From Anaerolineales bacterium UBA6055 (GTDB taxonomy: Bacteria; Chloroflexota; Anaerolineae; Aggregatilineales; Phototrophicaceae): a stretch of DNA of 64,000 bases. A program made the position numbers and the translations under genes. Shown one piece after another: positions 41,665 through 50,679 of the stretch. A model generated the notes under the pieces. The model worked only from the letters and a program-made list of their open reading frames with translations. It made no database searches and was not told the origin of the DNA. Every line of letters begins with the position of its first letter. Position 1 is the first letter of the stretch. The stretch covers positions 295,700-359,699 of the forward strand of contig DIYL01000053.1 of the NCBI GenBank assembly GCA_002428985.1. The letters run 5' to 3'.

Positions 41665-42663
41665 CTATGAACAGGATGACACCTTTTGCCCTTGCCATGC
41701 TTGAGCAATCAAAAATAGTTTTTGCAATCGTTGATTTGAGTTGACCTGATTCAGGGATCGTAAAATACCGACATCTAACAAATCAATGATCCCGTCCTGA
41801 TTCAAATCGCCATAAACTAAATAACATGTTAACTGTGTATCCTGCGCAATTTCAATCTTCTCTGATGTATTTAAGAATCTGTCACTAACGATATCAAACT
41901 CATAAATTCCTTGAGGCAAAGTGACTGCAAAATTACCTAGAGCATCACTTTTGATTGTTTGCAGGTAAAGATCATCTTGCAAAATATCGATGTAAATATC
42001 TAATGATTCCTCTAAATCATTTTCTATTTTACCTATCATAATAGCGGTCTCTAGTATAGGTGAAGCCGACATGGTTGGACTCATCTCTGTCTGTGTTGGA
42101 CTTATCATTATAGGTGTAGCTGTAAGAGATGTTCCAGTTACATTAGTGATTATATCGAGAGTCGGTGTAATCATATCACTTACTATAGGTGTGATAGATA
42201 CCATGGGAGTTGATGTCACAGCAGATATGATCGTTGGCGTAATTGTTTTCATAGGAGTAATCGACGGTATAACACTTGATGAAGTTGCTGATACATTGAT
42301 TACTGTTGAAGTTATCACCACAGCGGTTGCACCAGTCTCTGTAATTGCCATAGAAATTGTCGGTGTGGATGTTATAGGTACAAGTGTCGAAGTAAGCGGC
42401 AAAGTCGATGTGACTTGAATCGTTGGGAGATCGGTTGGTGTAACTGTGGATGTAAGCGACGGAATGGGTGTCGCTTGAATTGTAGGTATATCCGTTTGCA
42501 CAGATTTTACGGTCGGCATAAATGTTACAGTTGCCATCGGAGTCATACTAACAGTTGCTGTTGGCTCTATAGTTGGTGTTGGAGAGGATGCAATTGCTAG
42601 CACCACTCCTTGCCATAGACTTATAGATATACAACATAATGCTATGATTTTTAGATATTTCAT
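41665..42663 (-). CDS. Secreted Thr/Pro-rich protein with dockerin
   Basis: A 332-residue exported protein. The signal peptide is KIIALCCISISLWQGVVLAI. Residues about 28-205 are an extended Thr/Ser/Pro linker with repeated TPT, TST and VTSTP units, probably glycosylated. A carboxypeptidase-regulatory-like beta domain (FAVTLPQGIYEFDIVSDRFL) follows. It ends with a dockerin-type segment: GDLNQDGIIDLLDVGILRSL, then NQVNSNQ, with the calcium-binding DxNxDGxxDxxD pattern. It probably binds the cohesin of the neighbouring proteins. It sits 3 bp after the cohesin gene. Confidence 0.8.
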   Translation of the reverse strand: MKYLKIIALCCISISLWQGVVLAIASSPTPTIEPTATVSMTPMATVTFMPTVKSVQTDIPTIQATPIPSLTSTVTPTDLPTIQVTSTLPLTSTLVPITSTPTISMAITETGATAVVITSTVINVSATSSSVIPSITPMKTITPTIISAVTSTPMVSITPIVSDMITPTLDIITNVTGTSLTATPIMISPTQTEMSPTMSASPILETAIMIGKIENDLEESLDIYIDILQDDLYLQTIKSDALGNFAVTLPQGIYEFDIVSDRFLNTSEKIEIAQDTQLTCYLVYGDLNQDGIIDLLDVGILRSLNQVNSNQRLQKLFLIAQAWQGQKVSSCS

Positions 42664-42666
42664 AGC

Positions 42667-43350
42667 TTATAGCCCATACGCGACTGATCGATTTCTACGA
42701 TTTCTGCGACTTAAATAGAACAGGAAAATAAACCCTGCCAAGGCAATTGTGATCAAACTAAATGCTGCAATTAAGACAATTGACGGACCTGGTGGAGGTG
42801 GTGGAGGTAGAACTACAATGCCCTCAATATCAATATAAACGGTTGGGTCACTTAATTGAACTGGAATATATTGAGCTATTCCATCAACAATCTCTGCAAG
42901 TTTGGGATCTTGAACACGTACTTGAGTGTCGCCTACTTGAAGAATATCAAAATGAACACTAGTAAGAACACCTTCACCTGTAATTGCTGACTTTGGAGCC
43001 ACCTGCGTATAGGCAATTTCGATTACAGACAACGTATCTGTGAGTTGCTTTGATTGATTTACAATCACCTGTGCTTCTGGAAATAGATCACCAAGTCGCG
43101 CAATTATGTTTTCTGTCATGCGCGGTTGGAGCATTGTATGATTGTATTCGACCTCAAAAGAGAAGCCATAACTTGGTGTTGTAATATTCGCAATGATGTC
43201 CATCGGCAACACTTGATTTTCAGCAACTGAATCTGGAACACGAACATGAATCGCATTATCAGCTAATTGTTGTGCTTGAGTTGCCACAATACCAGTCATA
43301 AAGATGAGCGTGAGAATCACAAATTGATGCAACTTATGATGATTAAACAT
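42667..43350 (-). CDS. Membrane-anchored cohesin protein
   Basis: A 227-residue protein with signal peptide LHQFVILTLIFMTGIVATQA. A cohesin-type domain fills residues about 30-175: HVRVPDSVAENQVLPMDIIA, then YGFSFEVEYNHTMLQPRM and GVLTSVHFDILQVGDTQVRV. A proline-rich spacer leads to one C-terminal transmembrane helix (IVLIAAFSLITIALAGFIFL) and a basic tail. It would display a cohesin at the outer face of the membrane to hold dockerin-bearing proteins. It lies between the genes for two dockerin proteins, which are its natural partners. Confidence 0.82.
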   Translation of the reverse strand: MFNHHKLHQFVILTLIFMTGIVATQAQQLADNAIHVRVPDSVAENQVLPMDIIANITTPSYGFSFEVEYNHTMLQPRMTENIIARLGDLFPEAQVIVNQSKQLTDTLSVIEIAYTQVAPKSAITGEGVLTSVHFDILQVGDTQVRVQDPKLAEIVDGIAQYIPVQLSDPTVYIDIEGIVVLPPPPPPGPSIVLIAAFSLITIALAGFIFLFYLSRRNRRNRSVAYGL

Positions 43351-43459
43351 GGTTTTGTTATCCTTGACTTGTTATATCTGTTGATGATGTATGTTGGAGT
43401 AGATGGAATGTGATAAAAAAGAGTAAGAGATATAGCAATCCCCTACTCGCTTGTCTATA

Positions 43460-45826
43460 TTAATTCCATATGCTAGTGACTTGACCCCAGTTAGAAGAGA
43501 GTCTGTAGAGGTCTTGAAGGTCAACAACATCGTTGAAATCGCTGTCCGCAGATTCTGGCGCAGGTGGAACCGTGCTAAGATAGTGAGCACCGAGGGTGCT
43601 TGCATCCAGTAGATCAATAACGCCTGCGGAGGAGTCGCTTGACACAACTTCACCTGCCAGTAGTGTGATTTCTGGCATAGTTGCGGTTTGTCCTGCGGCA
43701 ACATCCACTGTGCCTACTGCAGAGAGATAAGCGACACTGGTTGCACGAATGTCGTAGCTACCAGTTGGAACATCGGCAATCATAAACGAACCATCTGCTT
43801 GTGTGGTTGCGCTATAGAGAACAGAGTCGTTTTGAAGCAACTCAATTGTAATGCCTTCGTCGATAGCAACCTCGCGATGAACGATACCAGATACAATACC
43901 GTTGTCTGATGCCGGCGGTTCGACTGTAATTGTTATAGGTTGGAATGGGATTTCAATCATGGTTTCCGTTCCATCAATGACATTAGTTGTGCAATCGAGC
44001 GTTGCTTGACCTTCTGCTATCGCTGATAATGATAATGTTGAGAATACCCCGCTTAATATAACTGCAGGGTCTGTGCCTCGTTGGCTGATTGCGTAGACAA
44101 AGCTATTATCTGGCTGGAATCCCGGTGAAATTTCAACAGCATCATTCCCAAATACATTACCAGCATTCATGGATTGTCCAGTTAAGATACCTGCGGGTAA
44201 GATTGTACAGTCTACATCGAGTGCATAAACACCATCCACTTTATCGGGATTTTGCAACTCAAGCTGGATATTAGATGTTTCCCCTACTGCTACAGTTGAT
44301 TGTGTTGTGGTTGCTACTACTTGAATAGTCGCCGGATCAACAGGAGGTTCATTTGTCAGTTCGATACTATGAACAGCTAGTGTATTATTATTTGCCATAG
44401 TACATGAGGGATCAAAGCGTAGTTGATCGATCATGCCTGTGTAATCCGTATCCGCTTGTAAATCGACATAATAAACATGACGCTGATTATCATTAATGAC
44501 ATCAAAGTTTATGTGCTGTCCGCTCGCAAAATAGGGTTGGTCTGGTCTACTCCAGAAGACAGTTGCACAATCATCAGCATTAGATGTCATCTCAATACGC
44601 ACATACCGATAATCACTCGCATTGAATGCTGGCATGACGGGTCCGTGTAAGATTGGGTCATTCCCAGAGATGGTATAAGCAACACCATCATTTCTAAACC
44701 TGTGCGCCGTAAGATGGTTTGTATAAACCCAACTACCGTCTGTACTAAAATCCCACGATTTCTTTTTGCCTTGTTCAACACATTGTGTTTGATTTACAGG
44801 TTCTGACCGATAAAATAACAACACATTATCAACTTTTACGTCGGGTTGTCCATCAGGCGGACTGGGCCAGATTTCGAGAAAGACATTCTCCCAGTCATAG
44901 CTTGGACCGCGTAGTGTGTATGTTTGCATAGGTGATCCGGGAGGTAGCACAAATTCACAATCCAAGACGGTTTCCCAGCTATTTCGGTCACGAAGAATTA
45001 CATTGGGTCTTTTTTCAACTGAGCTGGAATTACCCAAATCAACAGATAATTCTAGAGTGTGATAACTTGATACTTTTGCACCTGTTTCAGTAGTAACACT
45101 ACCACTTGTTCCACCAGATTGGCGTTTAGTATGTAGTACATTGTCGTATAATGTCCATTCTGCATCTCCCCAAATCTGCCAATGATCCAGTCCAGTGAAG
45201 TCCCAATTTAGGGTTAGATTTTGATCGAAAGGTGCATCTGCTTGCGGTGTGCTTGAGTTTTGGGAAATATAGCAACCGAGATGACATGGATTTGACTCAA
45301 TTACTTTGGGTTCGATAAAGGTGGGTTGGAAAAAACTTCCGTTATTTGTTGCATAGAAATGCAGGTGTGGATCATAAGAACATCCCGTATTGCCCATATC
45401 TGCAATATATGTGCCAGATGCAATCGTCTGACCTTCAGTAACTCTAGCAGACCCTTGAGCTATATGTAGATACCCTGACTTGATCCCGTTTCCGTGATCA
45501 ACAATAATTTTGTTATTAACTTGCCAACATGTTTTATTGGCAATACGTGCATTGATTTCTGAATTAGATAACCCCCCAGAGTGGTTATCAATAACTTCAA
45601 CTACTTTCCCATCCGCAACTACCATGATTTTCGGGTTGTATTGACCTGTAAGGTGATTGTGCGTCCCAAAGTCAACCCCTTGATGGCTAGAAGTATAAGT
45701 ATTGGTGATATTGTGCTTTGTCCCAGCTTCAAATGGAACATGGAACTGCACTGATTGTGCTTCTGCGGCAAACGATAGCATACCAATCAAAATGATAAGT
45801 AATGCCATAACCTTCCGAAATTTCAT
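43460..45826 (-). CDS. Secreted M23 peptidase with cohesin, CNA-B-like and dockerin domains
   Basis: A 788-residue exported protein with signal peptide VMALLIILIGMLSFAAEA. Residues about 28-180 are an M23/LytM peptidase: H48 and D52 in HQGVDFG, and H154/H156 in YDPHLHF, so the zinc site is complete. Two beta-sandwich regions follow. Around 500-645 there is a cohesin-like domain (TTQSTVAVGETSNIQLELQN). A prealbumin-like domain (GIVHREVAIDEGITIELLQN) comes next. The C-terminus is a dockerin: GVIDLLDASTLGAHY, then SDFNDVVDLQDLYRL. It may cleave peptidoglycan cross-links or another surface protein while held by a cohesin. Confidence 0.85.
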   Translation of the reverse strand: MKFRKVMALLIILIGMLSFAAEAQSVQFHVPFEAGTKHNITNTYTSSHQGVDFGTHNHLTGQYNPKIMVVADGKVVEVIDNHSGGLSNSEINARIANKTCWQVNNKIIVDHGNGIKSGYLHIAQGSARVTEGQTIASGTYIADMGNTGCSYDPHLHFYATNNGSFFQPTFIEPKVIESNPCHLGCYISQNSSTPQADAPFDQNLTLNWDFTGLDHWQIWGDAEWTLYDNVLHTKRQSGGTSGSVTTETGAKVSSYHTLELSVDLGNSSSVEKRPNVILRDRNSWETVLDCEFVLPPGSPMQTYTLRGPSYDWENVFLEIWPSPPDGQPDVKVDNVLLFYRSEPVNQTQCVEQGKKKSWDFSTDGSWVYTNHLTAHRFRNDGVAYTISGNDPILHGPVMPAFNASDYRYVRIEMTSNADDCATVFWSRPDQPYFASGQHINFDVINDNQRHVYYVDLQADTDYTGMIDQLRFDPSCTMANNNTLAVHSIELTNEPPVDPATIQVVATTTQSTVAVGETSNIQLELQNPDKVDGVYALDVDCTILPAGILTGQSMNAGNVFGNDAVEISPGFQPDNSFVYAISQRGTDPAVILSGVFSTLSLSAIAEGQATLDCTTNVIDGTETMIEIPFQPITITVEPPASDNGIVSGIVHREVAIDEGITIELLQNDSVLYSATTQADGSFMIADVPTGSYDIRATSVAYLSAVGTVDVAAGQTATMPEITLLAGEVVSSDSSAGVIDLLDASTLGAHYLSTVPPAPESADSDFNDVVDLQDLYRLSSNWGQVTSIWN

Positions 45827-46006
45827 GATCTTTTCTCCTTTTTATCATTACTATCTATATATGTATGCAATTCACTTGATTGATGTGGCAAATTTTTATT
45901 AATACAATTTGATTGTTATTTCAGACCTTACAAATCAGAGTTAATTTCTATTGACAGCATAATCAGTTTCAATATCAATTAACATTATCCAAAAAGTGTC
46001 CTCTGG

Positions 46007-46025
46007 TAGGACATGTTTTGTCCTA
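46007..46025. promoter_or_regulatory. Palindromic operator, second copy
   Basis: TAGGACATGTTTTGTCCTA has 7-bp arms. The upstream flank CCAAAAAGTGTCC at 45990-46002 matches the flank of the copy at 38591. It is 181 bp upstream of the M23-dockerin gene start. The rest of the stretch 45827-46320 holds nothing else I can support. Confidence 0.6.
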
Positions 46026-46320
46026 TTGATAATCAATTGTCATTTTGATTGGGTAAATCAAATGTTTTGGGATTGTGAATTTCGTCAGACTGTTCTTTTA
46101 TCTGAGAAGCCGAATAAACAAGTTGCCTCATATTCTTTAGAATCCTTTGTGTTGATCGCCAAGTTTGTGAATCCTCTTAGTTAATTAAATATTGATTCCG
46201 CAGAATTAGAGCGATGAGGTGAATAGAGCGGTCTTGCTTTGCGTAATTTGTGCAGTATTTTGCAGTGGTGCATATGTAGCTCCTTTTTTGTGATATTCGT
46301 TAGCCGTATATGCAAAATAA

Positions 46321-46349
46321 GAGCCTGATGTGATATTTCCATCAGGCTC
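46321..46349 (-). terminator. Rho-independent terminator, left of Tn7-like module 2
   Basis: GAGCCTGATG pairs perfectly with CATCAGGCTC around a 9-base loop. On the minus strand it is followed by TTATTTT, which fits termination of leftward transcription from the tniQ operon about 520 bp upstream. Confidence 0.65.
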
Positions 46350-46516
46350 AAGTAGAACTAGAGTGTTGTTAGATGTCCTAATAATCGATTCAATACATAT
46401 TTCTTGCGCTTTGTAGCGATGTTCGCTGAGATTCCTTCATAATAATAGGTTTAGATTAGATGACAGTCATCTTCCGACAATTTATTCATCGCATGGGATA
46501 GAATCTGAATCACTTC

Positions 46517-46866
46517 TTATCGTTCCAGATCAGATGATACATTCGGCATCTCACCGAACCCAAATAAGACATTTGTGATTCCTTGATGAGCAATCTGAAG
46601 ATGCTTAAGCTCTGCAATTGTGATATTGAGTTGTGCCTCTGGTACTTCCTTCCATTTTCGCGGTGTGGAGACTGCACTCGGATGAGAACAATTTGACACT
46701 CAGAAAATGAATGACATATCGTACGTACTGATATCTTTAGCTATACCATGGACTTTTGCAATCATAAATACCTGTATTCTCGGTTGAACTACTAGCATCC
46801 GCATCAATTTGAGCAACTATCGATGAGACTTTTTCATCATATACAAAAACTGGATATTGTCAGAGA
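46517..46866 (-). pseudogene. Degraded coding sequence between tniQ operon 2 and its terminator
   Basis: Two protein-like pieces lie on the minus strand: VFVYDEKVSSIVAQIDADAS at about 46729-46860 with no start codon, and a 60-codon frame at 46517-46699 (VSTPRKWKEVPEAQLNITIA, then ELKHLQIAHQGI). They are in different frames and no family is recognised. They may be the remains of a gene once at the end of the transposition operon. Confidence 0.3.
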
Positions 46867-46873
46867 AGCTAAA

Positions 46874-48805
46874 TTACCCATCTTTCTGACTTAATCTAAC
46901 AAGTGCATCCTCTAGTTCGCTCTGTATATCATCGATCTTGCTATAAGAGTTCAATCCTGCCTTCATTTTAAGCTGAGTCAAGTTCGGTACTTCTCCCATT
47001 TTGATAAATTCCGACTCTGCCCACTTCAATCGGCGTAGAGCAAATTCATGCGAAGACTCTATGAATTGTTCAATCAACTTTGAAGATCTTGGCAAACGAT
47101 GTAATTGATTGATAATGACTTTCCCACTGACTTCAAATCCATCAATCAGAAAACTCCGAAAAACTCGCTTCGGATACCCTTCTATTGCATATGCAGCTTC
47201 CGCTCGCGAAATTATGTGATTGGCTAAACGTTCGTCGCGTTTCTGATAATTGACTTTTATTGGAGGTGCTGTTGGAACTAAAGCTTGGGGGAGTTTATCT
47301 TCCAACCATTTGGTATTATTGCGTCTATCATCCTTCCGTAGCCAAGACAAAACATGTCTATCTAAGTTATCAAGTTGCTTGCGTGTAGCATATGGATTTG
47401 CTTTCAGGAGTGTTAAAAAACGAAGTCTCATTTCTTCTCGCTTTTCGGATTGACTTGGTCTACTAAAAATTAGATATTCATCGATAAATATGCGATTTGA
47501 ATTCTTTTTTACCCCTGGCATTGGAAACGGTAAATTTTCGTTCAATGCTATCCTACAAAGACTTTTTGGGGATATACCGAGAATTTTTATGATTTCTGGA
47601 GGGCTCAAATTTGGATCTCTCCACATTTCCTTAACAGAATTAATCCACAAATCCCCCTTTTCTACAACATATTTACGCACATTACTGAAATCTGCGCTAC
47701 TATGGGGGCCGATCACTCTATATCTATAATAGCAGTGACTACATGTAAATGTTGCGCTTGGCCTACTTCGATAATCTGTACCTAGCTCATAATCATTGAT
47801 TGTGTCCTGAAGATAACGATTACAAAAAATATTCTGGCATGACCAAGGACCACCCGTGAATAACTGATCCGGCTCAAGGTTTATTAGTTCTTCAAAAGTT
47901 ACACCTAAAAAATCACAAAGAAGGAAATGTTCCATAGGGGATCGAACAGTGTGATTACTATCTTGTAATAAATATTCTAACCAATTTATGGATTTATCAT
48001 AACCATTAAGACCCCAAAGTTCTAATATCTGTGGATCGCAATATTTATCAAATTCAGATCGAAGTCGCGACCAATAAATCCAACCACTATAGGTAGCCAA
48101 ATTACGTTTTTTTAGTAAATATTTATATCTTTCTATTAGTATTCTGCCAAGGCAATGTTTGCTAGGATTTAAAAAAAGTGTATGCACTTGTTGAGCATAT
48201 TTCTTAAGCTTCTCGTTCACCCACTGGGAAGTATGTGTGTTAATTGTTGGTGTAAAACCTATGTTACCATCAAGGGTTGAAAACATGTTATTGTACAATC
48301 CTCGCCATGTTATTTTACTTGCCAGCAGATTAACATTATGAATTGGACAATGAAAGACTCCAGGAAATTGATGGACTCTGTGGAAGTATGCTTCCCCATA
48401 AACCTCATCATCGCTTTCTGCACACATAGGACAAAAGGTCAGGAATTCATGAGATTTATACGAAAGCTTTGCACAGCCTATGCCTGGTAGACCGCCCGAT
48501 GTCATCTCACCAACTAATCGTCGATATAGGTCTTGATATGTATTCTTGGGTAAGAAAATACGCAAACTAGGAAGTAACGTGTGCCTGTCAATAAAATATT
48601 CAGCGTCGTAAGAGTGACAAGGCGGCAAATTACTTAGCAAGGTTGATATCCCTGATATAAATAGCGGAGATGCTTCTTTTGTCTGTTTACCGAAAACTTC
48701 TTGAAAGAAATTTCCGTGAGATATGTAATCGCCATCCCTATACAAACGGCCAAACACGCTGTACATAGATTCTTCAGGAAATGGATCAGTGAAGTAAGTA
48801 ATCAT
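46874..48805 (-). CDS. tniQ: TniQ/TnsD-like protein A, element 2
   Basis: A 643-residue long-form TniQ. N-terminal: TDPFPEESMYSVFGRLYRDG. Zinc site: FCPMCAESDDEVYGEAYFHR, then HQFPGVFHCPIHNVNL. Second zinc cluster: CQNIFCNRYLQ, then FTCSHCYYRYRVIGPH. C-terminal helix-turn-helix-like part: DPNLSPPEIIKILGISPKSL, then a tail SEFIKMGEVPNLTQLKMKAG-like. It overlaps the next TniQ by 4 bp (ATGA). Its DNA-binding part differs from that of TniQ B, so the two probably direct insertion to different sites, as TnsD-type proteins do. Confidence 0.87.
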   Translation of the reverse strand: MITYFTDPFPEESMYSVFGRLYRDGDYISHGNFFQEVFGKQTKEASPLFISGISTLLSNLPPCHSYDAEYFIDRHTLLPSLRIFLPKNTYQDLYRRLVGEMTSGGLPGIGCAKLSYKSHEFLTFCPMCAESDDEVYGEAYFHRVHQFPGVFHCPIHNVNLLASKITWRGLYNNMFSTLDGNIGFTPTINTHTSQWVNEKLKKYAQQVHTLFLNPSKHCLGRILIERYKYLLKKRNLATYSGWIYWSRLRSEFDKYCDPQILELWGLNGYDKSINWLEYLLQDSNHTVRSPMEHFLLCDFLGVTFEELINLEPDQLFTGGPWSCQNIFCNRYLQDTINDYELGTDYRSRPSATFTCSHCYYRYRVIGPHSSADFSNVRKYVVEKGDLWINSVKEMWRDPNLSPPEIIKILGISPKSLCRIALNENLPFPMPGVKKNSNRIFIDEYLIFSRPSQSEKREEMRLRFLTLLKANPYATRKQLDNLDRHVLSWLRKDDRRNNTKWLEDKLPQALVPTAPPIKVNYQKRDERLANHIISRAEAAYAIEGYPKRVFRSFLIDGFEVSGKVIINQLHRLPRSSKLIEQFIESSHEFALRRLKWAESEFIKMGEVPNLTQLKMKAGLNSYSKIDDIQSELEDALVRLSQKDG

Positions 48806-50679
48806 TTAGTTTTACTCACTATATTATGTTCCAATTCTTTAAGTGCTTGTTCAACAGCATTCAGTACCTCCGAGTTTTGAACTGACTTACTCAATCCCGC
48901 CATTTTTTTAAACTCAGAAGTGGAAGGAACATAATCCAAGCAACTTGAAATATACCAGATTCTCCGAATAGCGAATTCTCGTATGGATTCGATCCAAAAT
49001 TGGATTTCTACGCTGGTTTTATGAAGACGCTTGAGATCTTTGTGTATTGCTCCATCTTTATAACCAAGCCCCATACCAATGGAATTTATAGTTACGCGTT
49101 TCAGAGGAATCTCTTTCACAATAGCACCGGCAATCTGTGCGACCTTGGGGCAAAAATATTCATCTCTACTACACCAATCCACACGACTTACATTGGTTGC
49201 TTTACGTTTGTCGGGAGTATTAGATTCCAACCAAAACAAATCATAACGTTGAAGGTAGAAGTAAACTTCTGAGAATTGTTCTATGAGTACTGCTGTAGGA
49301 GTATTAGGATTTTGAGACACTATCCTTAACCATCGCTCTCTACACCATAAAACTGACACTGTACCTTGTAGAGTTTCAAATGATTCCTGTTGTATCAAAT
49401 TAAGCCGTTTCGCTTGTCTAATCATTGTGTCGTACTGAACATGCATTGTTTGTGCAATATCTGTTCGTGTTAGAGATGAATTCCACAGTTGAATCAACAT
49501 ATCGTCCCATACTTTCCCATAACTGATAGTCTTCCCTTTACACCTATCATCGTGAATACCGTCTCGTTTTGTTCTGCAGTAAGTAAACTCACAATAAGGG
49601 CATTTGAAAGTCCCGAGGGGCTCTCGTGCCCGCTTGCGACTTATTCCAACTTGAACATCAACAATTACATCAATGTTGTATTTAGAGCAAAGTGGATTAA
49701 GGCATGGATAGGGTATATTGGGAAAAGGACTTATAATCAGATTAGATCGAAGAAAAAAGTCAACTGATTTGTCGATTAAATTCAACACTAAAAGGTGTCG
49801 AAGTGGGTGCTGTATACTCCCCTTCTGACCTATGCGAGCAACCCAATTCCGCTTGTGGCGACCATTGATGTGACATCCCAATGACAGGAGAAAATCATTT
49901 GAATAGTATTCTGTGAACTTTCTCAGCAGTTTCGTGATACGTATATTGCCTCGAAATGTCGCTAATTCCTCATAATACAATGCCACTTGATATCTGCTTC
50001 TCAAGTGCTGAAATTCATGAGCCCTCCAGATTCCAGTTAAGAGATTTTGCATATTTTGTGAAATAAACAGTAATGCCTGATGCTCATTGTTCTCTATGTC
50101 CAAGGCTTTCGCACTAACGGGAGTAAAAACGCTGTCCGCAGTCATAAATGTGCGGAGATCATATCGACTTAAATTAGTTTTGTGTAGAAATACTTCATGG
50201 GTTGGGCAGACGTGCACACCTGAGATTTGATGAACTCGATGAAAGTACCGCTCACCAAATTTTGAATAATCTTCCTCAGCACAAATTGGACAAAGCATCA
50301 AAAAGCTGTGATTTGGTATACCACTCGAGACCTTGCCTAGCAGAGGCACAATCAAATCATCATTGTCAGATATAAGGGCATTTTTCAATACCTGATAGCG
50401 TTTCTCTGGAATAAATGGCTTGTAAATAGGAAGTAATGTATGTTGTCGCATGAATGATTCGACGTCATACGTATTTGGTTTCGGCAAATTGCGGACAAGA
50501 TAATCTATTTGTCCTTGGAAACCAATTACAGCACGAGCGTTTGAAACACCTAGCATCAACTGAGTACACATATAATTAGTGGGAAATGAAGCCCAATCAC
50601 AAGATCGGGCAATAATGCTATAGTCAATTTCCTCTGGATAAGGATCTGCAAATGTCAGAATCATCCCTAAATACCTCAA
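48802..50679 (-). CDS. tniQ: TniQ/TnsD-like protein B, element 2
   Basis: A 625-residue long-form TniQ. It has LTFADPYPEEIDYSIIARSC at the N-terminus, zinc site LCPICAEEDYSKFGERYFHR then HQISGVHVCPTHEVFLH, and second cluster CLNPLCSKYN, then FKCPYCEFTYCRTKRD. The helix-turn-helix reads LTRTDIAQTMHVQYDTMIRQ and the tail STSEFKKMAGLSKSVQNSEV. It is a clear paralogue of the plus-strand TniQ at 29063-30973. It directly abuts tnsC and probably works with it. Confidence 0.87.
   Translation of the reverse strand: MRYLGMILTFADPYPEEIDYSIIARSCDWASFPTNYMCTQLMLGVSNARAVIGFQGQIDYLVRNLPKPNTYDVESFMRQHTLLPIYKPFIPEKRYQVLKNALISDNDDLIVPLLGKVSSGIPNHSFLMLCPICAEEDYSKFGERYFHRVHQISGVHVCPTHEVFLHKTNLSRYDLRTFMTADSVFTPVSAKALDIENNEHQALLFISQNMQNLLTGIWRAHEFQHLRSRYQVALYYEELATFRGNIRITKLLRKFTEYYSNDFLLSLGCHINGRHKRNWVARIGQKGSIQHPLRHLLVLNLIDKSVDFFLRSNLIISPFPNIPYPCLNPLCSKYNIDVIVDVQVGISRKRAREPLGTFKCPYCEFTYCRTKRDGIHDDRCKGKTISYGKVWDDMLIQLWNSSLTRTDIAQTMHVQYDTMIRQAKRLNLIQQESFETLQGTVSVLWCRERWLRIVSQNPNTPTAVLIEQFSEVYFYLQRYDLFWLESNTPDKRKATNVSRVDWCSRDEYFCPKVAQIAGAIVKEIPLKRVTINSIGMGLGYKDGAIHKDLKRLHKTSVEIQFWIESIREFAIRRIWYISSCLDYVPSTSEFKKMAGLSKSVQNSEVLNAVEQALKELEHNIVSKTK

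Noticed and set aside
42071..42418. 115-residue hydrophobic plus-strand reading frame
   Set aside because: It is the antisense of the Thr/Val repeats in the dockerin protein linker and only mimics a membrane protein.
42415..42600. Cysteine-rich plus-strand reading frame
   Set aside because: It is antisense to the Thr/Pro-rich repeats of the dockerin gene, which produce spurious Cys, Arg and Trp codons.
45996..46184. 62-residue plus-strand reading frame
   Set aside because: It starts inside the palindromic operator and has no ribosome binding site or family.
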